Below, in pieces: positions 45,841 through 54,453 of a stretch of 64,000 nucleotides of DNA; the stretch's first letter is position 1, and each line of letters starts with the position of its first letter. The translations under genes and the position numbers were made by a program. A model generated the notes under the pieces. It saw only the letters and a list, made by a program, of their open reading frames with translations. It was not told the origin of the DNA and did not search any database. The stretch lies in the NCBI RefSeq assembly GCF_900185715.1, contig NZ_FYAS01000013.1, positions 124,001-188,000 on the forward strand, in the 5' to 3' direction. Source of the DNA: Allobosea sp. CS1GBMeth4 (GTDB taxonomy: Bacteria; Pseudomonadota; Alphaproteobacteria; Rhizobiales; Beijerinckiaceae).

Positions 45841-46071
45841 CTAAAACAAGCTCCCCTGCTCCGGTGGCTCCGGTGCCGACGGAGTTGGTTCTGGCTCCAC
45901 CGGCGCGGCAGTCGTTGGATCGTCGTCGCCGACGCCGGTCTTGTTCATCCGCCGGTTGACGATCCACTCGCGCAGCTCGGGCGGGGGCTTCATCAGCACT
46001 TCGTTGCCGGCCGAGCCGTCGAGCCAGGGGTCGAAGTCGTCGGGATGCAGCTCGCCAGCCTCATGATGCCG
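45841..46071 (-). pseudogene. C-terminal remnant of an SRAP (YedK/HMCES-like) gene
   Basis: The minus-strand frame ending TAG at 45843-45841 encodes ELHPDDFDPWLDG, VLMKPPPELREWIVNRRMN and TGVGDDDPT, then a Pro/Glu tail ending QGSLF. This is the end of an SOS response-associated peptidase, which crosslinks to abasic sites in single-stranded DNA through an N-terminal cysteine. The first two-thirds, including that cysteine, are absent: homology stops at about 46053 and an in-frame stop lies at 46072-46074. No start codon or ribosome site is present, so this is a decapitated remnant at the right edge of the low-GC tract. Confidence 0.78.
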
Positions 46072-46224
46072 TCATGATAGCGGGGACTCGCCACTTCCAT
46101 CAAACGATGTGCCCCTCGTCCACTCGCCAACCCCGCCGCTCAGGCTCCGTTCATCGGCGCGGTCCCATGCTGGACCGTGACGATCCGCCCCTTCGGCCAT
46201 GGCCGGCAGAGCAGGAGGACAGGC

Positions 46225-46530
46225 ATGATGTTCAGGACCCTCACCGTCGCGGCCCTCCTCGGCGCCGCCCTCTCCTCCGCGACGAGCGCGAGCGCGCAGT
46301 ATTACGACCCGTATGACCGGCCGGCGCCGCGCTACTATGATTACGACCGGCCGCCGCCGCCCTATGGCTACGATCGGCCGCGCTATGGCTATGACCGGCC
46401 CTATCGCCAGCGCTTCGGCGATGTCTGCGTGACCTCGCGCGGCTCGTGCGCGGCCGCGCCGGCCCCGGCCAACTCGCCCTGCCGCTGCTATATCGAGGGC
46501 TTCGGCATGAAGCGGGGCGCGATCGACTGA
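46225..46530 (+). CDS. Small secreted Tyr/Pro-rich protein with YDRP repeats
   Basis: A 101-residue exported protein. The signal peptide is residues 1-25 (FRTLTVAALLGAALSSATSASAQ). The mature N-terminal half consists of YDRP/YGYDRP repeats, at least four copies, very rich in Tyr, Pro, Arg and Asp. The C-terminal half has four cysteines (GDVCVTSRGSC and SPCRCYIEGFG) that could make two disulfides. The ATG follows a strong aggagg site. The function is unknown; an envelope or surface role is likely from the export signal and composition. Confidence 0.8.
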   Translation: MMFRTLTVAALLGAALSSATSASAQYYDPYDRPAPRYYDYDRPPPPYGYDRPRYGYDRPYRQRFGDVCVTSRGSCAAAPAPANSPCRCYIEGFGMKRGAID

Positions 46531-46731
46531 GCGGAAGCCCGCAGGCGACGTGCCCCCGCAGGCCGCGCGGCTGCGCTCCCCCGCGCCAGAGCGGCGCCGG
46601 TCGACATCGCCCGGCGGAAACTGGTTAATTTTACCTTGTTTCGCAGTTAACCTTGTCTTTACCGAGCGCTTACGGCTTTCTCGTCCCAACGACGCAACGG
46701 CAGCGTTGCGCGACGCAGGGTTGGGTCAGCT

Positions 46732-47352
46732 ATGACGTTCAGGCTTCTTTCGCTTTCGGGGCTCGCCGCCAGCGCGGTCATCGGCCTCGCCGCCCCGGCC
46801 ATGGCCGGCGGCTGCTACGCCTCCTCCTGCTACCGGGCGCCGGTGAGCAGCTGCGGCGGCAGCTCCTGCTACAAGCTCGTCACGACGCTGCCGGTCTACG
46901 ACACCGTCAGCGAGAGCTATGTCGTGCGCCCCGAGCGCACCTTCTCGAAGGTCATCCCGGCCCAGTACGAGTCCGTGACCGAGACGGTGGTGGTCCAGCC
47001 GGAGCGCCGCATCGCCCGCCAGATCCCGGCGCAGTACAAGACCGTCTCCGAGAAGGTTCTGATCTCGCCAGCGACCAAGCGCTGGGAGGTCACCCGAGAC
47101 GCCTACGGCCAGACCACCGGCTGCTGGGTGCATGTCCCGGCGCAGTATGGCTGGCAGCAGCGCACCGTCGAGGTCGCGCCGGCCTCGGTCGAATACGATG
47201 TCGTCCCGGCCGTCTATGGCGAGCGCAGCCGCCGCGTCATGGTCAGCGCCTCGCGAGTCGTGCACGAGACGGTGCCGGCCGAGTATGCGACGCGCCAGCG
47301 CCAGGTCCTGGTCAGCCCCGGCTCGCAATACTGGGCCCGGTCCGGCTACTGA
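46732..47352 (+). CDS. Secreted protein with six degenerate 22-23-residue repeats
   Basis: A 206-residue exported protein with a signal peptide ending AMAGG (residues 1-26) and a short Cys/Ser-rich segment (CYASSCYRAP, CGGSSCYKL). Six repeats with the consensus [IVL]PAxYxxVxxxVxVxP start near residues 53, 75, 98, 135, 158 and 181. Spacing is 22-23 residues except for one 14-residue insertion before the fourth. Alternating hydrophobic residues suggest beta structure. I do not recognise a function. A terminator follows at 47405. Confidence 0.82.
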   Translation: MTFRLLSLSGLAASAVIGLAAPAMAGGCYASSCYRAPVSSCGGSSCYKLVTTLPVYDTVSESYVVRPERTFSKVIPAQYESVTETVVVQPERRIARQIPAQYKTVSEKVLISPATKRWEVTRDAYGQTTGCWVHVPAQYGWQQRTVEVAPASVEYDVVPAVYGERSRRVMVSASRVVHETVPAEYATRQRQVLVSPGSQYWARSGY

Positions 47353-47404
47353 GCTCACCGAGTTTTCTTCGTAGTACCTGTCACCACGTAACAGACACCT
47401 CACG

Positions 47405-47431
47405 CCCCGGCTTCGGCCGGGGTTCTTTTTT
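47405..47431 (+). terminator. Rho-independent terminator of the repeat-protein gene
   Basis: A 7-bp stem ccccggc/gccgggg with a UUCG tetraloop is followed by ttctttttt. It lies 53 nt after the stop codon of the secreted repeat protein. Confidence 0.92.
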
Positions 47432-47472
47432 GCGGATGTGCAGCGCGCAGCGTCGAGACGACGCCGAGGCCC

Positions 47473-47742
47473 TCAGGCCAGGCCGCCCGTCAGCAGGATG
47501 AGCACGCCGACGCCGAGCGCGAAGGCGAGGATGCGGGCGGGCATGGAGAACAGGGTGCCGGGCGGCCGCTTCGTCGCGACGCCGGCGACGACCTCGACCA
47601 GCGCAAGCGCCAGCAGCACGTAGACGAAGGGCGGGAAGGTGCCGCCCCGGGCGATCCAGCCCGTATTGACCGCGAGCGAGGCGAGCGCGCCGAGCCCGAT
47701 GCCGGCGGCGACGAAGAACTGCTCGGGCCGGCTGAAGCGCAC
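47473..47742 (-). CDS. Small membrane protein downstream of infA
   Basis: An 89-residue protein with about three hydrophobic segments (FFVAAGIGLGALASLAVNTGW, FPPFVYVLLALALVEVVAGVA and ILAFALGVGVLILLTGGLA). The likely start is GTG 47742, 7 nt after the infA stop; a longer open frame reaches back through infA but encodes arginine-rich shadow sequence. The gene is probably last in the cspA-helicase-infA group. Function unknown. Confidence 0.65.
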   Translation of the reverse strand: MRFSRPEQFFVAAGIGLGALASLAVNTGWIARGGTFPPFVYVLLALALVEVVAGVATKRPPGTLFSMPARILAFALGVGVLILLTGGLA

Positions 47743-47749
47743 GGAAAGA

Positions 47750-48019
47750 TCAGCGCCGGCGGAAATTCTGCGGCCGCGGCGGCATCGGGCCGGGGCTGGC
47801 GGTCTTCTGGCGGAAATTGATGCGGCCGCGATCGAGATCATAGGGCGACATCTCGACGACCACGCGGTCGCCGGCGATGGTGCGGATGCGGTTCTTCTTC
47901 ATCTTGCCGGCCGCATAGGCCAGGATGACGTGGTCGTTGTCGAGCTTCACCCGGTAGTTGCCGTCGGGGAGCACCTCGACCACGGTGCCGTCGAATTCGA
48001 GCAGTTCTTCCTTCGCCAT
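47750..48019 (-). CDS. infA: Translation initiation factor IF-1 (extended paralogue)
   Basis: IF-1 binds the ribosomal A site during initiation and has RNA-chaperone activity. Residues 1-72 are a nearly canonical IF-1 ([52 protein letters not shown]). The product continues with a 17-residue basic, proline-rich tail ([17 protein letters not shown]) absent from normal 72-residue IF-1. With a cold-shock gene and a DEAD-box helicase directly upstream on the same strand, a cold-adaptation role is likely. A second, standard infA probably exists elsewhere in the genome, which cannot be seen here. Confidence 0.93.
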   Translation of the reverse strand: MAKEELLEFDGTVVEVLPDGNYRVKLDNDHVILAYAAGKMKKNRIRTIAGDRVVVEMSPYDLDRGRINFRQKTASPGPMPPRPQNFRRR

Positions 48020-48098
48020 TCGCTGATCCTTCGTCTTGTCCTCGGCACGGAGCCGGGCCGGATCGCTCCGGCCTCGGCCCCAGCGGTTGCGGCGCCGC

Positions 48099-49598
48099 TC
48101 AGTTGGCGCGCCGCCCGCCGCCGCCGGTGCGTCGTTGTCCCGTTCTTTGCTGCAAGAACGCGACGCCGCCAAGCCCTTCCTTGCCGGAAACCGCGTCTTT
48201 TCGCGCGCCGCCCGCCTCATGGCGCTGAGCCGGGCGCTCATGACGCTGCTCCGCGCGGGCGTGCTGCTGGCGCGGCTGGTTCTGCCGGGGCTGCTCGCGA
48301 CGCGGCTCCTGGCGATCTCCCGGCTCCGCGCGCTGGCCGTTGCGCCCCTGCGCAGGCGCGCCGCGACCATCGCGCCGCTGGCCCTGCGCCGGCTGCTGTC
48401 CGTTCTGCGGGCGGCCCTGGCCGCGGCCGCCCCGGTTCTGCGGCGGCTTCTTCGGGATGCGACCATCCCAATACGGCACCTCGCCGATCGGGGTGAGCGC
48501 GACCTTGGTCAGCTTCTCGATGGCGGCGAGATCGCCACGCTCCTCCGGCGTGCAGAAAGCGACGGCGAGGCCGGAGGCGCCGGCGCGCGCCGTGCGGCCG
48601 ATGCGGTGGACATAGGTCTCGGGCACGTTCGGCAGGTCGAAATTGACGACATGGCTGATGCCGTCGACATCGATGCCGCGCGCCGCGATGTCGGTCGCGA
48701 CCAGGATGCGCAGCTCGCCGTCGCGGAAGGCGCCGAGGGCGCGCTCGCGCTGACCCTGGCTCTTGTTGCCATGGATCGCGGCGGATTTGATGCCGGCCTG
48801 CTCGAGCTGGCGCACGACCTTGTCGGCGCCGTGCTTGGTGCGGGTGAAGACGATGGCGCGCTCCATCTCCGGAACACCGAGCGTCTTCGCCAGCAGAGCC
48901 GGCTTCTGGCCGGGCTCGGTGAAGATGACGCGCTGGTCGATCTTCTCGGCCGTGGTCGCGACGGGGGTGACCGCGACCTCGATGGGATCGGTCAGATAGG
49001 CTGAGGCGATCTCGCGGATGGCCTTCGGCATCGTCGCCGAGAACAGCAGCGTCTGGCGCTTCTGCGGGATCAGCGTCGCGATCTTGCGCAGGGCGTGGAT
49101 GAAGCCGAGGTCGAGCATCTGGTCGGCTTCGTCGAGCACCAGGAATTCGATCTCGCGCAGCGAGACGGCGCGCTGGTCGACGAGGTCGAGCAGGCGGCCG
49201 GGCGTGGCGACGAGGATGTCGACATGCTGGCCGAGCGCGCGGATCTGCTTGCCGACGGGCACGCCGCCGAAGATCACCGTCGACTTGAGCGAGGTGAACT
49301 GGCCGTAGGCGCGGATGCTGGCCTCGATCTGGGCCGCGAGCTCGCGCGTCGGCGACAGGATGAGCGCCCGCACCGAGCGGGGCTGGGTGCACCGCGGCTG
49401 GTTGAGCAGCCGGTGCAGCATGGGCAGGGAGAAGGCGGCGGTCTTGCCGGTGCCGGTCTGGGCGGCGCCGAGCAGGTCACGGCCGTCGCGAATCGAAGGG
49501 ATCGCCTGCGCCTGGATCGGCGTCGGCGTCTCGTAACCTTCGGCGGCGAGCGCTTTGAGGAGCGGCTCGGCCAGGCCGAGGTCAGTGAATTTTGTCAA
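48099..49598 (-). CDS. rhlE: DEAD-box RNA helicase, RhlE-like
   Basis: An ATP-dependent RNA helicase of 499 residues. It has the Q motif [10 protein letters not shown], motif [28 protein letters not shown] ([12 protein letters not shown]), SATMP, and the C-terminal motifs [18 protein letters not shown] and [10 protein letters not shown]. The tail from about residue 385 is Arg/Gln/Gly/Pro-rich low complexity, as expected for RNA-binding tails. The start is uncertain: TTG at 49598 gives the normal family N-terminus ([16 protein letters not shown]), while an ATG at 49664 adds 22 residues. It lies between cspA and infA and probably unwinds structured mRNA or assists ribosome assembly in the cold. 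Confidence 0.93.
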   Translation of the reverse strand: MTKFTDLGLAEPLLKALAAEGYETPTPIQAQAIPSIRDGRDLLGAAQTGTGKTAAFSLPMLHRLLNQPRCTQPRSVRALILSPTRELAAQIEASIRAYGQFTSLKSTVIFGGVPVGKQIRALGQHVDILVATPGRLLDLVDQRAVSLREIEFLVLDEADQMLDLGFIHALRKIATLIPQKRQTLLFSATMPKAIREIASAYLTDPIEVAVTPVATTAEKIDQRVIFTEPGQKPALLAKTLGVPEMERAIVFTRTKHGADKVVRQLEQAGIKSAAIHGNKSQGQRERALGAFRDGELRILVATDIAARGIDVDGISHVVNFDLPNVPETYVHRIGRTARAGASGLAVAFCTPEERGDLAAIEKLTKVALTPIGEVPYWDGRIPKKPPQNRGGRGQGRPQNGQQPAQGQRRDGRGAPAQGRNGQRAEPGDRQEPRREQPRQNQPRQQHARAEQRHERPAQRHEAGGARKDAVSGKEGLGGVAFLQQRTGQRRTGGGGRRAN

Positions 49599-49793
49599 AT
49601 CAGGTCTTTCTGAGCCGGACGATATGGGGCGCACGTGGTGAACGGAAGCGCCTCGGCATGTCATCCCGGTCTACGCATGGTCTCTTTCCGCCCGGCGAAC
49701 CGCTAGCCACTGCGCCGGGGGATGTCGTGTACAGCAGGCCTTCGGCCCGCTCCTGAAACGGGCGGACACCGACGGCCCGCCCGATAGGCATCT

Positions 49794-50003
49794 TCAGCCG
49801 GCGACGAGATTGCCAGCCGAGGACTTGCCGGTCTTGCGATCGGCGATCAGCTCGTAGGAGACGACCTGACCTTCGCGCAGCTCGCGCAGGCCGGCGCGCT
49901 CGACAGCGCTGATGTGGACGAAAACGTCCGGGCCGCCGGCCTCAGGGGTGATGAAGCCGTAGCCCTTGGTGGCGTTGAACCACTTGACGGTGCCCTTGTT
50001 CAT
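49794..50003 (-). CDS. cspA: Cold-shock domain protein
   Basis: A 69-residue OB-fold nucleic-acid chaperone. RNP1 and RNP2 motifs are present: KGYGFITPE (residues 13-21) and DVFVHIS (26-32), after GTVKWFNATKG. Such proteins melt mRNA structure at low temperature. About 290 nt without a gene lie upstream, consistent with the long structured leader that usually controls csp mRNA, although I cannot fold it here. The helicase and infA follow on the same strand. Confidence 0.96.
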   Translation of the reverse strand: MNKGTVKWFNATKGYGFITPEAGGPDVFVHISAVERAGLRELREGQVVSYELIADRKTGKSSAGNLVAG

Positions 50004-50290
50004 GACGGGACTAATCCTTGCACTTCAGATCCGCGTATTCGTGGAACCCAGGACCGGACGCGCGGACGCCCCGCCATGGTCTTGTAGCGATGTGTGGTGG
50101 ATCTGAAGTGGCCCGCCGGTCGGAATACCCGCGCGGAGGATTGGCCAGAACCGGCCGCATCTCGTCTTACATCGGCACCGCTAGCACAAATTGCAAGGCC
50201 GGTCCAGCTGTACGGGTTCACCGGCTGGCTATTGGTTGAACATCGGCGCGTCGGGCAGGTTGTCGCCGAGACGACCCCAGGAGGCGAACC

Positions 50291-50785
50291 ATGCCGGTCA
50301 CGCTGAAAGGCTCCTGCCGCTGCGGCAGGGTGAGCTTCACCGCCGACAGTCACACGCCGGTGCCCTACCAGCTCTGCTACTGCTCGATCTGCCGCAAGAC
50401 GGCCGGCGGCGGCGGCTTCGCGATCAACATCATGGCCGATTCCGCGACGCTGACGATCGAGGGAGAAGACTCGATCGGCCTCTTCCATGCCGAGATCCGC
50501 GACGAGGCGGGCCGCTGCGCGAGATCGCGCGGCGAGCGACGCTTCTGCAAGGGCTGCGGAACGGCGCTATGGGTCTACGATCCGGCCTGGCCCGAGCTCA
50601 TCCACCCCTTCGCATCGGCGATCGACAGCGATCTGCCCATGGCCGCCGAGAAGACCCATATCCTGCTCCGGTTCAAGGCGAGCTGGGTCGAGCCCGTGGT
50701 CGGGCCGCGCGATCGCAGCTTCGACGGCTACCCCGAGGAGTCGATCGAGGACTGGCACCGCAGGCGCGGGCTCTGGATCGACTGA
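50291..50785 (+). CDS. GFA family (glutathione-dependent formaldehyde-activating-like) protein
   Basis: A 164-residue zinc protein. The paired cysteines of the fold are CRCG (Cys9, 11), CYCSIC (29, 31, 34) and CKGC (87, 90). Gfa itself was proposed to speed glutathione addition to formaldehyde, but most family members are uncharacterised. The ATG follows a gaggcg site. It is divergent from cspA and convergent with the HAD gene, alone in its unit. Confidence 0.88.
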   Translation: MPVTLKGSCRCGRVSFTADSHTPVPYQLCYCSICRKTAGGGGFAINIMADSATLTIEGEDSIGLFHAEIRDEAGRCARSRGERRFCKGCGTALWVYDPAWPELIHPFASAIDSDLPMAAEKTHILLRFKASWVEPVVGPRDRSFDGYPEESIEDWHRRRGLWID

Positions 50786-50797
50786 GACGGGCCGGGC

Positions 50798-51499
50798 TCA
50801 GCCGATCTCGCGCACCAGATCGACCAGGGCGCCGAGATCGGCGAGCTTGCGGAAGCGCGCCTCTCCTGCCGGCTCCTCGGCATGCTCGAGCGCCCAGGTC
50901 AGCTCGTGCGGCACATGCGCCGCCCAGGCACCGGCCGCGAGCGCCGGAACGATGTCGGATTTGAGGGAGTTGCCGACCATCAGCGCCCGCTCCGGCCCGT
51001 GTCCGTGCCGGTCGAAGAGCTTGCCATAGATCTGCGGGCTCTTGTCGCTGACGATCTCGACCGCGTCGAAGAAGTCGCCGAGGCCGGATTGCGCCAGCTT
51101 GCGCTCCTGGTCGAAGAGATCGCCCTTGGTGATCAGCACCAGCCGATAGCGGCCGGCGAGCGCGGCGAGCGCCTCCCGCGCATGCGGCAGGGTCTCGACC
51201 GGATGGGTCAGCATCTCGCGGCCGGCGGCGAGGATCTCGCCGATCACCGACGGCGGCACCGTCCCGCCCGTGACCTCGAGCGCGGTCTCGATCATCGAGA
51301 GGGTGAAGCCCTTGATGCCGAAGCCGTAGAAGCCGAGGTTGCGCCGTTCGGCCTCGAGCAGCTTGCCGGAAATCTCGGCTGCCTCGCCATGCTCGCCGAG
51401 CAGCGCGACGAAACGGTCCTCGGTGAGCCGGAAGAACTGCTCGTTCTGCCAGAGCGTGTCGTCGGCGTCGAAGCCGATGGTGGTGAGATTTTCAGGCAT
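50798..51499 (-). CDS. HAD-superfamily hydrolase
   Basis: A 233-residue phosphatase-like protein. Motif I FDADDTLW has the nucleophile and acid aspartates at residues 10 and 12. The cap region follows, and motif II LVLITKG and motif IV MVGNSLKSDIVPALAAGAWAAHVP complete the site. The layout resembles YjjG/PhoE-like small-molecule phosphatases. The ATG at 51499 is chosen because the upstream extension encodes sequence from the repeat at 51509-51590. It is convergent with the GFA gene. Substrate unknown. Confidence 0.9.
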   Translation of the reverse strand: MPENLTTIGFDADDTLWQNEQFFRLTEDRFVALLGEHGEAAEISGKLLEAERRNLGFYGFGIKGFTLSMIETALEVTGGTVPPSVIGEILAAGREMLTHPVETLPHAREALAALAGRYRLVLITKGDLFDQERKLAQSGLGDFFDAVEIVSDKSPQIYGKLFDRHGHGPERALMVGNSLKSDIVPALAAGAWAAHVPHELTWALEHAEEPAGEARFRKLADLGALVDLVREIG

Positions 51500-51508
51500 G
51501 GCGTTTCC

Positions 51509-51590
51509 GTCATTGCGAGCGAAGCGAAGCAATCCAGCAGGCGCGCTCGGCGTCCCTAGATTGCTTCGTCGCTATGCTCCTCGCAATGAC
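51509..51590. repeat. REP-like palindrome between ppdK and the HAD gene
   Basis: An 82-bp imperfect inverted repeat begins gtcattgcgagcgaagcgaa and ends with tgctcctcgcaatgac; inner arms are gcaatc/gattgc. It ends 10 nt before the ppdK stop codon. It belongs to the gtcatt-type intergenic repeats seen near 872 and 23762. Confidence 0.65.
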
Positions 51591-51600
51591 GAGGAGCGCC

Positions 51601-54285
51601 TCAGGCGTCCCTGGCCTTGATTGCCCCCAGGGCCGCCTGCGCGGCGGCGAGACGGGCGATCGGCACGCGGAAGGGCGAGCAGGAGACATAGTCGAGGCCG
51701 ACGCTCTCGCAGAAGCCGATCGAGGCCGGGTCGCCGCCATGCTCGCCGCAGATGCCGAGCTTGATGTTCGGGCGCGCCTTGCGGCCGCGCTCGGCGGCAA
51801 GCCTGACGAGCTCGCCGACGCCATCCTGGTCGATCGTGACGAAAGGATCGGATTCGAGCAGGCCGCGGGCCGTGTAGGCGCCCAGGAAGGAGCCGGCGTC
51901 GTCGCGGCTGATGCCGAGCGTCGTCTGCGTCAGGTCATTGGTACCGAACGAGAAGAATTCGGCGCTCCTGGCGATCTCCTCAGCCCGCAGCGCCGCGCGC
52001 GGCAGCTCGATCATCGTGCCGACCTGGTAGGTGAACTCCGTGCCGCTCTCCTTGCGTACGGCCTGCGCCATCGCGTCGATGCGCGCCTTGACCAGGTCGA
52101 GCTCGGGCGAGCCCATGACGAGCGGCACCATCACCTCGGGGATGACCGGGCTGCCGGTCTCCCTGGCCGCGATCACCGCCGCCTCGAAGATGGCGCGCGC
52201 CTGCATCTCGGCGATCTCGGGATAAGCGACGGCGAGGCGCACGCCGCGGAAGCCGAGCATCGGGTTGAACTCGTGCAGTTCGGCTGCGCGGCGCTTCAGC
52301 TTGTCGGCCGTCGTGCCCATCGCGGCCGCGACCTCGGCGATCTCGTCGTCGGTGTGCGGCAGGAACTCGTGCAGCGGCGGGTCGAGCAGGCGGATCGTCA
52401 CCGGCAGGCCCTGCATGATGGTGAAGAGCTCGACGAAGTCCTGGCGCTGCATCGGCAGCAGCTTGGCGAGCGCGGCCCGCCTGCCCTTCTCCTCCTCGGC
52501 GAGGATCATCTCGCGCACGGCGAGGATGCGGCCGGCATCGAAGAACATGTGCTCGGTGCGGCAGAGCCCGATGCCCTCGGCGCCGAATTCGCGCGCGGTC
52601 TTGGCGTCGCGCGGGGTCTCCGCGTTGGCGCGGATCTTCAGGCGCCGAACCTTGTCGGCCCAGCCCATCAGCGTCTTGAAGTCGCCGGAGAGCTCCGGCT
52701 GCTGCATCTTGACCTCGCCGAGCAGGACCTGGCCGTTGCTGCCGTCGATGGTGACGAAATCGCCCGCCTTCAACGTGGTCTGCCCGACGCTCATCGTGCC
52801 CTTGGCATAGTCGACGCGGATCTGGCCGGCACCGGAGACGCAGGGCTTGCCCATGCCCCGCGCGACGACCGCCGCATGCGAGGTCATGCCCCCGCGCGTG
52901 GTCAGGATGCCCTCGGCGGCATGCATGCCGTGAATGTCCTCGGGCGAGGTCTCGACGCGCACGAGGATGCACTTCCTGCCGGCCTTCTTGGCCGCTTCGG
53001 CGGCCTCGGACGTGAAGACGACCTCACCGGCGGCCGCGCCGGGCGAGGCCGGCAGGCCGGTGGTCAGCACGCGCCGCTCGGCCTTGGTGTCGATGGTCGG
53101 ATGCAGCAGCTGATCGAGCGCGCCGGGCTCGACGCGGCCGACGGCCTCCTGTTCGCTGATCAGGCCTTCCTGGGCGAGATCGACCGCGATCTTCAGCGCC
53201 GCCTTGGCGGTGCGTTTGCCGGAGCGGGTCTGCAGCATCCAGAGCTTGCCCTCCTGGATGGTGAACTCCATGTCCTGCATGTCGCGGTAGTGCTTCTCGA
53301 GGATGCCGTAGATGCGGCAGAGCTCGGCATAGGCCTCCGGCATCGCCTTCTCCATCGAAGGCTTGTCGGAGCCGGCGGCGAGCTTGGCCGCCTCGGTGAT
53401 GTCCTGCGGCGTGCGGATGCCGGCGACGACGTCCTCGCCCTGGGCGTTGATCAGGAACTCGCCATAGAGCGCGTTCTCGCCGGTCGAAGGGTTGCGGGTG
53501 AAGGCGACGCCGGTCGCCGAGGTCTCGCCCATATTGCCGAAGACCATCGACTGGACGTTGACCGCCGTGCCCCAGGAGGCGGGGATGCCGTTGAGCTCGC
53601 GATATTTGATGGCGCGGGCGTTCATCCAGGACGAGAAGACGGCGCCGACCGCGCCCCAGAGCTGTTCCTGCGGGTCCTGCGGGAAGTCGGAGCCGAGCTC
53701 CTTCTTCACGATGTCCTTGTACTTGCCGACCAGGACCTTCCAGTCGCCGGCCGAGAGCTCGGTGTCGAGGTGGAGGCCCTTGCGCTCCTTGTACTCCTCG
53801 AGCGCCTCCTCGAAATGGCCGTGATCGATGTCGAGCACGACATTGGAATACATGGTGATGAAGCGGCGATAGCTGTCCCAGGCGAAGCGGTCATCGCCCG
53901 ATGCCCTGGCGACGGCCTCGACGGTGACGTCGTTGAGGCCGAGATTGAGGACGGTGTCCATCATGCCCGGCATCGAGGCGCGCGCTCCGGAGCGGACGGA
54001 GACGAGCAGCGGATTGGCGGGGTCGCCGAAGGTCTTGCCCGTCAGCTTCGCCATGCCGTCCAGGGCCGCCTTGACCTCAGCGTCGAGCGTCGCCGGAAAG
54101 CTCTTGCCATGGTCGTAATACCAGGTGCAGACCTCGGTGGTAATGGTGAAGCCCGGCGGGACCGGCAGACCGAGATTGCTCATCTCGGCCAGGTTCGCCC
54201 CCTTGCCGCCGAGCAGGTTCTTCATCCCCGCCTCACCTTCGGCCTTGCCGTCGCCGAAGGTGTAGACCCACTTCTCGCCTGCCAT
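51601..54285 (-). CDS. ppdK: Pyruvate, phosphate dikinase
   Basis: PPDK interconverts pyruvate, ATP and phosphate with phosphoenolpyruvate, AMP and pyrophosphate, allowing gluconeogenesis from C2/C3 substrates. The 894-residue length is standard. The ATP-grasp domain starts KWVYTFGDGKAEGEAGMKNLLGGKGANLAEM. The swivelling domain has GGMTSHAAVVARGMGKPCV with the phosphorylated histidine. The PEP-binding barrel ends LGICGEHGGDPASIGFC with the catalytic cysteine. It stands alone. Together with methylsuccinyl-CoA dehydrogenase it fits growth on acetate or C1/C2 compounds. Confidence 0.97.
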   Translation of the reverse strand: MAGEKWVYTFGDGKAEGEAGMKNLLGGKGANLAEMSNLGLPVPPGFTITTEVCTWYYDHGKSFPATLDAEVKAALDGMAKLTGKTFGDPANPLLVSVRSGARASMPGMMDTVLNLGLNDVTVEAVARASGDDRFAWDSYRRFITMYSNVVLDIDHGHFEEALEEYKERKGLHLDTELSAGDWKVLVGKYKDIVKKELGSDFPQDPQEQLWGAVGAVFSSWMNARAIKYRELNGIPASWGTAVNVQSMVFGNMGETSATGVAFTRNPSTGENALYGEFLINAQGEDVVAGIRTPQDITEAAKLAAGSDKPSMEKAMPEAYAELCRIYGILEKHYRDMQDMEFTIQEGKLWMLQTRSGKRTAKAALKIAVDLAQEGLISEQEAVGRVEPGALDQLLHPTIDTKAERRVLTTGLPASPGAAAGEVVFTSEAAEAAKKAGRKCILVRVETSPEDIHGMHAAEGILTTRGGMTSHAAVVARGMGKPCVSGAGQIRVDYAKGTMSVGQTTLKAGDFVTIDGSNGQVLLGEVKMQQPELSGDFKTLMGWADKVRRLKIRANAETPRDAKTAREFGAEGIGLCRTEHMFFDAGRILAVREMILAEEEKGRRAALAKLLPMQRQDFVELFTIMQGLPVTIRLLDPPLHEFLPHTDDEIAEVAAAMGTTADKLKRRAAELHEFNPMLGFRGVRLAVAYPEIAEMQARAIFEAAVIAARETGSPVIPEVMVPLVMGSPELDLVKARIDAMAQAVRKESGTEFTYQVGTMIELPRAALRAEEIARSAEFFSFGTNDLTQTTLGISRDDAGSFLGAYTARGLLESDPFVTIDQDGVGELVRLAAERGRKARPNIKLGICGEHGGDPASIGFCESVGLDYVSCSPFRVPIARLAAAQAALGAIKARDA

Positions 54286-54453
54286 AGCCTGCCTTTCCCA
54301 ACGCTGTCGCCGACATCAACGCCGGCGGGGCCGCCTGGTTTCGCATCTGCGATGCCCGCTTGCTGCAGTGCACCGGTGCGGGGGCGGTCTTGCCGAAAAC
54401 CTGATGAACAATCAATGAGCACATCGTGCAAGATGGGCTGCGGCGGCGCCCGC

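Noticed and set aside
46072..46689. 205-codon minus-strand frame, possible missing N-terminus of the SRAP gene
   Set aside because: Its translation is Arg/Ala-rich antisense to the YDRP-repeat protein and contains none of the SRAP motifs.
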